Of a stretch of 64,000 nt of DNA, positions 18,970 to 26,687 are shown one piece after another. The position numbers and the translations under genes were made by a program. Location: contig JABGUH010000012.1 of the NCBI GenBank assembly GCA_018646675.1, positions 98,992 to 162,991 of the forward strand. Reading direction: 5' to 3'. The notes under the pieces are model-generated. The model saw only the letters and a list, made by a program, of their open reading frames with translations, did not search any database and was not told the origin of the DNA. Source of the stretch: Bdellovibrionales bacterium (GTDB lineage Bacteria; Bdellovibrionota; Bacteriovoracia; Bacteriovoracales; Bacteriovoracaceae). Position 1 is the stretch's first letter. Every line of letters starts with the position of its first letter.

Positions 18970-19054
18970 CTTCAATTACTCTATGTCTAACGTCCTGAAA
19001 ATATTGTAAATCCATCGAGCAAAGTAACTGAGCGCTGCTGTAAGGTTTTGTAAG

Positions 19055-19073
19055 TTGCTAATATTTGCTAATA
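19055..19073 (+). promoter_or_regulatory. Direct repeat upstream of the protease gene
   Basis: TTGCTAATA occurs at 19055-19063 and again at 19065-19073, ten bases apart start to start, about one helical turn. It lies about 70-85 bases before the protease ATG, in a position suited to a transcription factor binding as a side-by-side dimer. No other evidence. Confidence 0.25.
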
Positions 19074-19141
19074 CCACCTTCACATGGCCATAATAGCTGC
19101 CAACGAGTCAACGGAAACATATAAAGTATAGGAGTTTTTCG

Positions 19142-20023
19142 ATGAAATTATGGATGATATTAGCAGTTCTAATGATGGTCATGGCGCCGACCGTCTACGG
19201 AATCAACAAAGTTGTGTATGGAGTTGATGATCGAGTTGATGTGGTAGATTCCACCAATCCACTCTATGTTCAACTGGCCAGTGCCACTGCAGGAATGATT
19301 GATAAAAGAGATCTAGTTTTAAAGGATGACTATTACAAAGTTAGTGGTGGAACTTTAGAAGATAGGGGTATCTGCTCCTATGCTCGTTTTGCCCAACAGA
19401 CTACTGCACCAGTATGCTCAGGTTTTTTAGTTGCACCAGATCTACTCGTAACTGCTGGCCACTGTGTCAAGGGCGTTAGTAACTGTAAGAACTTTCGATG
19501 GGTTTTCGACTATATGGTTGATGGCAGTAGTAATGTGATTGAGCAGGTTGCTGTTGATAATGTTTATAGCTGTGTGGAAGTGATTCAACGGAGTCTGAGC
19601 CGCGTTAGCAATCAGGACTATGCATTGATTCGTTTGGATCGTCCAGTCGTTGGCCGTACGCCAGTTACAGTACGGACCAGTGGGAAAATTGCAGATGACG
19701 CGCAATTAGTAATTATTGGACATCCATCTGGGTTGCCAACCAAGATCGCCGATGGGGCCAACGTTCGTAAGAACAACAAAAGAAGCCACTTTGTTACCAA
19801 TCTGGACTCCTTTGCAGGTAACTCTGGTTCGGCGGTATTTGATGCAAATAGTGGCTTATTAGAAGGGATTTTGGTACGTGGTGCTCAAGACTATACCTAC
19901 GAGCGTACAAATGGTAGTCGCTGTATGGTTCCTAATGTTTGTGAGATGGATGAGTGTCGTGGGGAGGATGTATCACGAATTACCACTGTCACAAAGCTGA
20001 TGGAGATCTTGGCAACAGAATAG
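19142..20023 (+). CDS. Secreted trypsin-like serine protease
   Basis: A 293-residue S1-family peptidase with a signal peptide (1-20, MKLWMILAVLMMVMAPTVYG). The catalytic triad is visible: His in VTAGHCV (about 108), Asp in QDYALIRL (about 160) and Ser in GNSGSAV (about 229). CSGFLVAPDLLVTAGHC is the usual beta-barrel entry. Cys residues near the C-terminus (CMVPNVCEMDEC) may form disulfides. AGGAG precedes ATG 19142 by eight bases. A strong terminator follows, so it is the last gene of its transcript and possibly monocistronic. Expected to act in the periplasm or outside the cell; substrate unknown. Confidence 0.9.
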   Translation: MKLWMILAVLMMVMAPTVYGINKVVYGVDDRVDVVDSTNPLYVQLASATAGMIDKRDLVLKDDYYKVSGGTLEDRGICSYARFAQQTTAPVCSGFLVAPDLLVTAGHCVKGVSNCKNFRWVFDYMVDGSSNVIEQVAVDNVYSCVEVIQRSLSRVSNQDYALIRLDRPVVGRTPVTVRTSGKIADDAQLVIIGHPSGLPTKIADGANVRKNNKRSHFVTNLDSFAGNSGSAVFDANSGLLEGILVRGAQDYTYERTNGSRCMVPNVCEMDECRGEDVSRITTVTKLMEILATE

Positions 20024-20056
20024 TAGATATCTAAGTAAAAAATTATAGTTTGTAAT

Positions 20057-20086
20057 AGGGGAGGGCCTTTGCACCTCCCCTTTTTG
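20057..20086 (+). terminator. Rho-independent terminator after the protease gene
   Basis: An 8-bp GC-rich stem, AGGGGAGG with CCTCCCCT (20057-20064 with 20074-20081), has a nine-base loop and runs directly into TTTTTG. It is 34 bases after the protease stop. This is the clearest intrinsic terminator in the window. Confidence 0.9.
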
Positions 20087-20233
20087 TTTATTAATGGCCT
20101 TTTTCTGTCAGGTAGCCGACATCTTTTTCCCAATTTAATAAATCTAAAATTTCGTTAATCTATATAAGTAATTAATAATTTTAGCTATTCATTAATTCGA
20201 ACTGATAAATTTGATTGGGAGCGTGGGACACAG

Positions 20234-21511
20234 ATGAGAATTGGAATAATTATTGGGCGAATTGGCGATGTCGATGGAGTGGCCTTAGAGACAGAGAAGT
20301 GGATAAAAGTTTTAAGACGGATGGGACATGATATTTATATTCTCTCCGGACGATTTCGCGATCATGTGGTGGGGCCAGAGAGAGAGACTCTATTATCAAC
20401 TCTCTCCTTTTTCTCTCCTGAGTGTGAGTGGGAACAAAATCGTGCATTTTTCTATCCCAACCCAGATCCTGGAGAGTTGACTTTTCATTTAGAGAAGGCT
20501 TCTGTTCGGGTGGCAAGAAGGATTTTTCGTTGGGTTTTACAGAACAAAATTCAAATGATTATCTCGGAGAATGCCTCTGCACTCCCCTGTCATCTGTCGA
20601 TGGGGTTGGGGATTAAGAAAGCCTTGGAGATTATGGACATTCCAGTTATAACCCACGATCACGATTTTTACTGGGAGCGGGGAGATCGTTACAAAACACC
20701 TCATAAGTCGATTCAAAAAATGATTACGGAGAGCTTTCCTCTGCGTCTTCCTCATGTCAAACATGCAGTGATTAATAGTTACTCACAAAATGCAATGAAA
20801 GAGCGCTTTGGCCGTGATTCGATGGTGATACCAAACGTAATGGATTTCTCTGAGCCCTACGGAGTCAAGGATAGTTACAATCGGGATCTGCTTAAGGAGC
20901 TTAAGTTTGAGAAAGATGCAATTCCACTATTTCAGATAACTAGAATTGTTAAGCGTAAGGGGATAGAGGTTGCAATTGAGTTGGTTCATCGACTGCAGGA
21001 TCAACGTTTTAAATTGGTTATTACTGGCAGCTTTGCAGATGATGAACGTAAGGGTTACTACCTAGAGTTAAAGAACTATATTCGTCAGCACCGCCTGGGT
21101 AAACAGGTGATTTTTGGCCATAAACGAATTTTAAGTGAGCGTGGATTAACCTACCATAAAAAGAAGATCTACTCCTTAAGTGATGCTTACGCTAATGCTG
21201 CAGCCTGTACCTACTTCAGTACCTATGAGGGGTTTGGTAACGCTTTTGTGGAGTGTGTATTGGCCAAAAAACCTATTTTTGTTAATAACTATAAGCCAGT
21301 TTATTGGCCAGATATTGGTAGTCTTGGGTTTAAGACAGTTCAGTTGGAGGATAATCAGTTAACTGATGCTGCGGTTAGTGAGATTAGTGACATTTTAGGA
21401 AAGCCAAAACTTCAAAAAGAGGTGGTAGAGCATAACTATCAGCTTGGTAAACAGTACTTTTCATTGGATGTGTTAGAAGAGAAATTGGAGCAGTTGATCG
21501 GGAGTTTTTAG
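20234..21511 (+). CDS. GT-B fold glycosyltransferase, family 4 type
   Basis: A 425-residue glycosyltransferase. The N-terminus MRIGIIIGRIGDVDGVALET has the Gly-rich acceptor-side loop of GT4 enzymes. The C-terminal half has the nucleotide-sugar binding pattern: FQITRIVKRKGIEVAIEL, LVITGSF, and FSTYEGFGNAFVECV (about 332-346), which provides the E-x7-E motif. Expected to act at the cytoplasmic face on a sugar acceptor such as a lipid or polysaccharide; donor and acceptor cannot be read from sequence. It follows a terminator and a 200-base AT-rich gap and is 23 bases before mlaE, so it may share a transcript with the lipid transport genes. Confidence 0.87.
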   Translation: MRIGIIIGRIGDVDGVALETEKWIKVLRRMGHDIYILSGRFRDHVVGPERETLLSTLSFFSPECEWEQNRAFFYPNPDPGELTFHLEKASVRVARRIFRWVLQNKIQMIISENASALPCHLSMGLGIKKALEIMDIPVITHDHDFYWERGDRYKTPHKSIQKMITESFPLRLPHVKHAVINSYSQNAMKERFGRDSMVIPNVMDFSEPYGVKDSYNRDLLKELKFEKDAIPLFQITRIVKRKGIEVAIELVHRLQDQRFKLVITGSFADDERKGYYLELKNYIRQHRLGKQVIFGHKRILSERGLTYHKKKIYSLSDAYANAAACTYFSTYEGFGNAFVECVLAKKPIFVNNYKPVYWPDIGSLGFKTVQLEDNQLTDAAVSEISDILGKPKLQKEVVEHNYQLGKQYFSLDVLEEKLEQLIGSF

Positions 21512-21534
21512 TTTGCTCTCTAAGGATAATCTAG

Positions 21535-22281
21535 ATGCTTAGGCTGCAGGTTGAAAATGGGCAGACTAAAATGGTCAAGGGGCGTACCCATCGCCAAGAG
21601 TATCTGCGAGTACTATTGCAGCAGATCTACTTTACCTTTAATCAGGCCCTACCGCTAGTTCTGATTATTGCATCGATTGTCGGAGCAGCAGTCGCTTTTC
21701 AGGCACGATTTACCCTCTCTTTTCTCGGGACTGATGCTGGTCGGATGGGAGAGATATTGGTCTTTATCCTTTTTCGTGAGCTGACCCCACTTTTAACCTC
21801 ATTAATTGTCATTGCCCGTAGTGTGACCGCTGTCTCCTCGGAGTTGGCAACGATGACAGTGCAGCAGGAGATTGAGGCATTAGAGTTTATTGGAATCGAT
21901 ATTAATCGTTATCTATTGTTACCAAGGATCGTTGCAGGAGCAATTTCACTCTTCTCCCTCTCCTTTGTTTTTTGGATGATCTCACTAATTGGTAGCTGGG
22001 TGGGAGTTAACTGGTCATCTTATTGGCCTTTCGATCGCTTTTTAGAGGTTATCGCCCAGGCCTTAACACCAATGGATATTATCTTTTTTGTCTTAAAAGG
22101 GGTTTTGACTGGTGCGGTGGTTTTCTACTTAGCTTGCCGGATCGGGTTAAGTGTACGTAATGCCTCTTTTGAGGTGCCAATTGTTACCAATCATGCGGTG
22201 GTGGATACTCTGTTTGTCGCTCTAGGGATACAAATTTTTCTTTCCGCTATATTCTATTTTTTATTTGGAGTAACTTTGTAA
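21535..22281 (+). CDS. mlaE: MlaE/YrbE family lipid ABC transporter permease
   Basis: A 248-residue integral membrane protein with four to five hydrophobic segments. The conserved MlaE core FRELTPLLTSLIVIARSVTAVSSELATM and VQQEIEALEFIGID are present. It forms the inner-membrane channel of MCE phospholipid transporters with an MlaF ATPase and MlaD. Its stop overlaps the next start by one base (TAATG), giving the usual E-F-D order. The N-terminal RTHRQEYLRVLLQQIYF segment matches the amphipathic interface helix. The permease itself looks intact, in contrast to its ATPase partner. Confidence 0.92.
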   Translation: MLRLQVENGQTKMVKGRTHRQEYLRVLLQQIYFTFNQALPLVLIIASIVGAAVAFQARFTLSFLGTDAGRMGEILVFILFRELTPLLTSLIVIARSVTAVSSELATMTVQQEIEALEFIGIDINRYLLLPRIVAGAISLFSLSFVFWMISLIGSWVGVNWSSYWPFDRFLEVIAQALTPMDIIFFVLKGVLTGAVVFYLACRIGLSVRNASFEVPIVTNHAVVDTLFVALGIQIFLSAIFYFLFGVTL

Positions 22282-23039
22282 TGGGGATGACAGCAGTGCT
22301 CCCTATTCAAGCGGTTGATGTTGTTGGACAAACTTGCACCGGGCAGAAAGTTGGAGATATTGCTCCGCTGAACTTCTCTTTAAAGGCGGGAGAAATTGGA
22401 GGGATACTTTACTCACGAGATGCAATTCTACTTTTCCAGTTGATCCTGGGAATGGGAGAACTAAAGCAGGGAACAATTCATCTGAATGGAATTCCCTTGG
22501 TTGCTAGTAATGGATCCCATCCAATCGCATGGAGACAGTTGATAGGGTTTGCCAATTGTCGTAAAGGTCTATTATCAAATCTCTCATTATTAGATAATGT
22601 TAACTTGCCGGCCAAATATCATGGCTACTATCTTAATGGCCAAGGCCAGGAGGAGGTTGCTGCTAAGGAGCTAGCGCGACTTGAAGTACCTTCCAACCTA
22701 TGGGGTAAACGGCCGAGTGAGGTATCTGGTTTTATTCGCAAGCGGGTGATTCTTGCCCGTTCAGTAGTATTAGATCCAGAAATTCTGCTCCTGGACTCTC
22801 CCTCAGAGCTCTTTTCATGGCAACATCTACCACTTCTGGGCAGATGGATTTTGCACCAAAAAGAGCACGGGAGAGGAGTCTTGATTGGTAGTGATAATGT
22901 GCCATTTTTATTGGCACTGAATGATTGGTTGATCATCACTCCGGCCGGAGAGATGGACTACAAATTTAAGCACCATGTAGACTCTAAATGGCTTGAGGGA
23001 GCAGATGTAATGCGAAGATCGCTCCAAAATGAAGAATGA
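22281..23039 (+). CDS. MlaF-like ABC ATPase with all catalytic motifs degenerated
   Basis: Position between mlaE and mlaD, length (252) and the flanking text identify an MlaF homologue: KAGEIGGILY, GTIHLNG, RKRVILARSVVLDPEILLLD. The catalytic residues are gone. The Walker A position (about 41-50) reads GILYSRDAIL without the GxxGxGK lysine. The Q-loop region is FANCRKGLL. The signature LSGG is VSGF (148-151). The Walker B glutamate is Ser (DSP, 172-174). The switch His is Ser (GSD, 203-205). The frame is open and the structural residues persist, so this is not a simple pseudogene. It may serve as a structural subunit, or another ATPase may power the permease. Domain family confidence is high; activity is predicted absent. 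Confidence 0.85.
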   Translation: MGMTAVLPIQAVDVVGQTCTGQKVGDIAPLNFSLKAGEIGGILYSRDAILLFQLILGMGELKQGTIHLNGIPLVASNGSHPIAWRQLIGFANCRKGLLSNLSLLDNVNLPAKYHGYYLNGQGQEEVAAKELARLEVPSNLWGKRPSEVSGFIRKRVILARSVVLDPEILLLDSPSELFSWQHLPLLGRWILHQKEHGRGVLIGSDNVPFLLALNDWLIITPAGEMDYKFKHHVDSKWLEGADVMRRSLQNEE

Positions 23040-23075
23040 AATAGTGACGCTGGGTAATAGCGAAAGAGGGGATGG

Positions 23076-23942
23076 ATGAAATTATCACTAATTGAAAAAA
23101 AAGCACTGGTGGGAGTGGTGACAGTTGTCAGCATCTTTGTTCTATCCATCTTGGTGATTGGTAATAAAAATCTATGGTTTGAAAGTAAAAATCACTATAA
23201 AACTATTTTAAATAGTGCCGAAGGTCTATCGGTAGGAAGTTTAGTTACCCTTTCGGGATTAAGGGTTGGAGAGATCAGATCACTCTCGGTCGATCAAGAT
23301 AACCGAGTAGTGGTACATTTTACTATCCGCCGCTCTTTGGCGAATAAGGTTCGTAAAAAGAGTATTGCTAAAGTTATCCGATCTTTTGTTATTGGTGAAA
23401 AGAAGATTAATATCATTCCAGGGCCGGTCAGTTCACTGTTAGTACCTGACGGGGGGGAGGTTGTAGGTGAGGATTCCACTGAGTTAACTGATCTACTCTC
23501 TGGAGAGAATATCTCTGTATTAGTGCAGAAAATGGAGAGTTTCTCCCAAGGGATGGAGCAGTGGAGTACTGGCCTTGCAGAGTTTTCAAGTAAAGTTAAT
23601 CCGAAACAGATGGCATCAATCTATCAGCAGATTCACCCAACTTTGAGCAATATTAATCTAGTGGCAAAGGATGGACGCTACCTATTTCGAGCGATGCGTC
23701 AGCAGTTATTCAATGACAACTTAGCAAATAAGACCCTGGTAAGTTTAAATCAGATACTGACGCCGGTGGCCAAACGTAAGCTCTTAATGGAGCAGGTGTT
23801 AGATAATTTACAGGTAATCTCTGATGAGTTAAAGGCCAATCCCCAATTTACAGCTGAATTGGTTACCGCCTTGAAAGAGGTCGTGATCACGCTCAAGGCG
23901 ATCCAAAAGACCTGGATGTTAAAAGATCACGTTCAAAAATAA
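23076..23942 (+). CDS. mlaD: MlaD-like MCE-domain lipid transport protein
   Basis: A 288-residue protein with one N-terminal membrane helix (about 8-28) and an MCE domain (about 38-115) showing NSAEGLSVGSLVTLSGLRVGEI and IIPGP, the family landmarks. The C-terminal half is helical, like the pore-forming helices of MlaD hexamers. It would sit on MlaE in the inner membrane and project into the periplasm. It follows the degenerate MlaF by 36 bases. No MlaC, MlaB or MlaA is in the window. The ATG is preceded by GAGGGGATGG. Confidence 0.9.
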   Translation: MKLSLIEKKALVGVVTVVSIFVLSILVIGNKNLWFESKNHYKTILNSAEGLSVGSLVTLSGLRVGEIRSLSVDQDNRVVVHFTIRRSLANKVRKKSIAKVIRSFVIGEKKINIIPGPVSSLLVPDGGEVVGEDSTELTDLLSGENISVLVQKMESFSQGMEQWSTGLAEFSSKVNPKQMASIYQQIHPTLSNINLVAKDGRYLFRAMRQQLFNDNLANKTLVSLNQILTPVAKRKLLMEQVLDNLQVISDELKANPQFTAELVTALKEVVITLKAIQKTWMLKDHVQK

Positions 23943-23989
23943 CTAAAGGTGTGTTAGGCTGCCCCCGTTAAGTTTCAGGAGATATAACT

Positions 23990-24805
23990 ATGACAAGTGA
24001 TCCCGTTATCATTACTGCTGCAATTGTTGGTGCCGAAAGAAGTGTCGAGCAGTGTGCGGCCCTGCCCATTACCCCCGAACAGCTAGTTGATGCGGCAGTT
24101 GAATCTGTCGAGGCCGGTGCTTCAATTATCCATCTCCATGTACGAGATGAAGATGGTCAGCCTAGTCAACGGGTAGATATTTTTTCTAAGGTAACTGATT
24201 TAATTCGCCAGCGTTGTGATGCAATCATACAATATTCGACCGGAGGAGCGGTGGGGACTACCACCCAAGACCGAATTGCTCCATTGGTGTTGGCCCCAGA
24301 GATGGGAACACTCTCTTTAGGTACTCTTAATTTTGGTGAGGATATTTTTGAAAATGGCCATGATACGATCATAGAGATTGCGCAGGGATTGAGATTAAAT
24401 AATGTTGTTCCAGAAGTAGAGATTTTTGACTTAGGGATGATGGAGACTTTAGAGCGTTACTTGGCCCAGGAGCTAATTCCCAAAAAATTTCATGTGGATT
24501 TTGTGTTGGGGGTTCCTGGAGGATTAAGTGGTACCATCGAAAATCTGGTCACACTAGTTGGCCGTCTTCCTAAAGGGCAGAGTTGGAGTGCCGCCGGTTT
24601 AGGCCGGTATGAGCTACCACTGACGCTACATGCTTTGGCGATGGGGGGCCATGTTCGGGTAGGGTTAGAGGATAATATCTACTATCGCAAGGGGGAGTTA
24701 GCAAAATCCAATGCCCAGTTAATTGAGCGAGTAGTTCGGATAGCAAAGGAGTGTGATCGTCCGATTGCTACTGTTGAGCAGGCGCGGCAGATGCTGCTTG
24801 CCTGA
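23990..24805 (+). CDS. Beta-keto acid cleavage enzyme (BKACE, Kce/DUF849 family)
   Basis: A 271-residue TIM-barrel enzyme. The family Zn motif HLHVRDEDGQPS (His at about 48 and 50), QYSTGG, SLGTLNFG, and GLEDNIYY near the C-terminus are all present. Kce itself converts 3-keto-5-aminohexanoate plus acetyl-CoA to 3-aminobutyryl-CoA and acetoacetate in lysine fermentation, but the family acts on many beta-keto acids. No other lysine fermentation gene is nearby, so the substrate is open. CAGGAGATATAACT precedes the ATG. It is 47 bases after mlaD and may be on the same transcript. Confidence 0.88.
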   Translation: MTSDPVIITAAIVGAERSVEQCAALPITPEQLVDAAVESVEAGASIIHLHVRDEDGQPSQRVDIFSKVTDLIRQRCDAIIQYSTGGAVGTTTQDRIAPLVLAPEMGTLSLGTLNFGEDIFENGHDTIIEIAQGLRLNNVVPEVEIFDLGMMETLERYLAQELIPKKFHVDFVLGVPGGLSGTIENLVTLVGRLPKGQSWSAAGLGRYELPLTLHALAMGGHVRVGLEDNIYYRKGELAKSNAQLIERVVRIAKECDRPIATVEQARQMLLA

Positions 24806-24889
24806 GTATTATCGGTTAGCTGTAAAAGGATAAACTAATATATACCTCAAGATAGTTAAGACAAGTATGGTTAATCGGATCAGACTCCC

Positions 24890-25753
24890 TCATACATTTT
24901 TAGTAAGATTTACGGCAGCACGGTTTACTATCTGCTCAACCTCCGCTAAGTTTTGATAGTTATGATGTTTCTTATAGCCATTAATTAGTACTTCACCTTT
25001 TTGGACAATCTGTTGATAGATGGCAGAACGTCTGTTTTGATTTAGCTCTCTGATTGTAAGCAGATGATCCATTGACTTAATACGCCAATAGTCCATTGCG
25101 AAGTAGCGGTGGGAGAGTTGATCTTGATGGCCGCCATATTTGATGGTAATTGGAGTGTCAACAAAACCTACTTGATAGAGAGAGGTTATTTTTAGCCAGA
25201 GGTCATAGTCCTCACAGACAGGGTAGGAGTCATCAAATCCACCCATCTGATCATAGAGCTCTCTTGAAAGCATCACGGCCGAGGGGCTAATCAGACAGAG
25301 TTTAAGTGAAGGTATAAAGATATCCCCCCCACTTTTTTTATGTTTTAATCTTTGATTAACTCTCTTGCCATTACGAATCCATAGCTCCTCACCGTGTACT
25401 AATTGGCAGTCAGGGTGGTTGGCCAAGTACTCAATCTGCAAAGAGAGTTTGTTCGGTTGCCATTGATCATCAGAGTCTAAAAAAGCGATCCATTTACCGA
25501 TCGAGTGTTTGACGCCAAAATTTCTCGCTGCCGACACCCCCTGATTATTAGTAACTAGCAAACGAGTCGGCTGGTCACTTCTATTTAATATTGGCATCGT
25601 TATCTTGGAAGTAGAATCAGTTGAGCCATCATCAACAATGATCAGTTCAAAGTTGCGATAGCTCTGACTTAAAACCGACTCAATCGCGGGCACTACTTGG
25701 GTGGCCCGATTGTAGGTAGGGATAATAACACTAACTGTTATCGGACTGCTCAT
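24890..25753 (-). CDS. Family 2 glycosyltransferase
   Basis: GT-A enzyme of 287 residues. VSVIIPTYNRA at the start, IVDDGSTDST (nucleotide binding), FLDSDDQW (DxD-like metal site) and the CEDYDLWLK acceptor-side motif are clear. Cytoplasmic and probably soluble, as no membrane helix is seen. It overlaps the aldo/keto reductase gene by 23 bases, so both are translated from one message with mutS upstream. The sugar it transfers cannot be read from sequence. Confidence 0.9.
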   Translation of the reverse strand: MSSPITVSVIIPTYNRATQVVPAIESVLSQSYRNFELIIVDDGSTDSTSKITMPILNRSDQPTRLLVTNNQGVSAARNFGVKHSIGKWIAFLDSDDQWQPNKLSLQIEYLANHPDCQLVHGEELWIRNGKRVNQRLKHKKSGGDIFIPSLKLCLISPSAVMLSRELYDQMGGFDDSYPVCEDYDLWLKITSLYQVGFVDTPITIKYGGHQDQLSHRYFAMDYWRIKSMDHLLTIRELNQNRRSAIYQQIVQKGEVLINGYKKHHNYQNLAEVEQIVNRAAVNLTKNV

Positions 25754-26687
25754 ACTGTTGGAGGATGGAGTTGATGGTAGCTTCTGTTGGTGACTGCTCC
25801 AGCGCAGTCAGGGTGGATTGTAGTTGCTCAATATTTCTTACTCCACATAGGGAGATCTCAACTTGTCGGATAAAACGATTATATGAGAGAGCAAAGGAGA
25901 CGGCACCAACCTGATGTTCGGCTAAAATGGGCAGCAATTTTTCGGCTTTTTTTACTCGATGGTCTGGTCGGGAGTTTTTCCACCACGGTGCCCATGAACG
26001 TAAGTCGGTGGCATCAAATTGTCGTTGGGGCGTGACTCGACCAGTTAGAATCCCTTTATCAAATGTCCCATACCCCATAACGCTGATCCTCTGTTTCTCT
26101 ATCATTTTGGTCAGAGCAGTTGCGGTGGTTGGGGCAAACAGATTATGCTCTTGTTGGATCGCCTCAACCGGAGCAATCTCCAGCGCCGCCGAGAGATCAT
26201 CAGCATTTGTGTTGCTTAATCCAATATGACGAATTTGCCCCCGCTCTTTGGCCTTCGCCAGTAGCTCCATTGGGCGGCGGATATCCACTCTCTTATCTGG
26301 CCAGTGAATCATATAGAGGTCGATGTAGTCACTGTCTAACCTCTGACGTGACTCTTCTAACATCTTCGCCGCTACCTGTGGATCATTTGTCATGTTAATT
26401 CGCTGACTTTTATGCCAGTCCACTCCACATTTTGAGACGATAAACACTTGATCTCGACAGTTGGCAAAGGCTTTGCCAATACGTCGCTCACTCTCTCCGA
26501 ATCCGTAAACTGGAGCAGTATCAAAAATAGTGACTCCTAACTCCACAGCGTGTAGTAGTAGTGTCACGGCCCTATCGCTGCTAATCTCGCCAAAACCGTA
26601 GCCGCCTCCCTCACCACTAATAGATGCACCTCCAAAACCAATTGGCAGTTGGGAGTGGCGAGTTAAAAGTGTCGGGAGAGGACTCAT
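25731..26687 (-). CDS. Aldo/keto reductase
   Basis: A 318-residue NADPH-dependent oxidoreductase with a TIM-barrel fold. The catalytic tetrad is visible: Asp in IFDTAPVYG with Tyr six residues later, Lys in VSKCG and His in YMIHWPD. The fold's GLSN motif follows. Substrate unknown. Its start overlaps the mutS stop by four bases and its end overlaps the GT2 start by 23 bases. Confidence 0.92.
   Translation of the reverse strand: MSPLPTLLTRHSQLPIGFGGASISGEGGGYGFGEISSDRAVTLLLHAVELGVTIFDTAPVYGFGESERRIGKAFANCRDQVFIVSKCGVDWHKSQRINMTNDPQVAAKMLEESRQRLDSDYIDLYMIHWPDKRVDIRRPMELLAKAKERGQIRHIGLSNTNADDLSAALEIAPVEAIQQEHNLFAPTTATALTKMIEKQRISVMGYGTFDKGILTGRVTPQRQFDATDLRSWAPWWKNSRPDHRVKKAEKLLPILAEHQVGAVSFALSYNRFIRQVEISLCGVRNIEQLQSTLTALEQSPTEATINSILQQYEQSDNS

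Noticed and set aside
22281..23039. Calling the MlaF homologue a pseudogene
   Set aside because: The frame is complete, starts by TAATG coupling and keeps the non-catalytic conserved residues, so decay by neutral drift is not shown.
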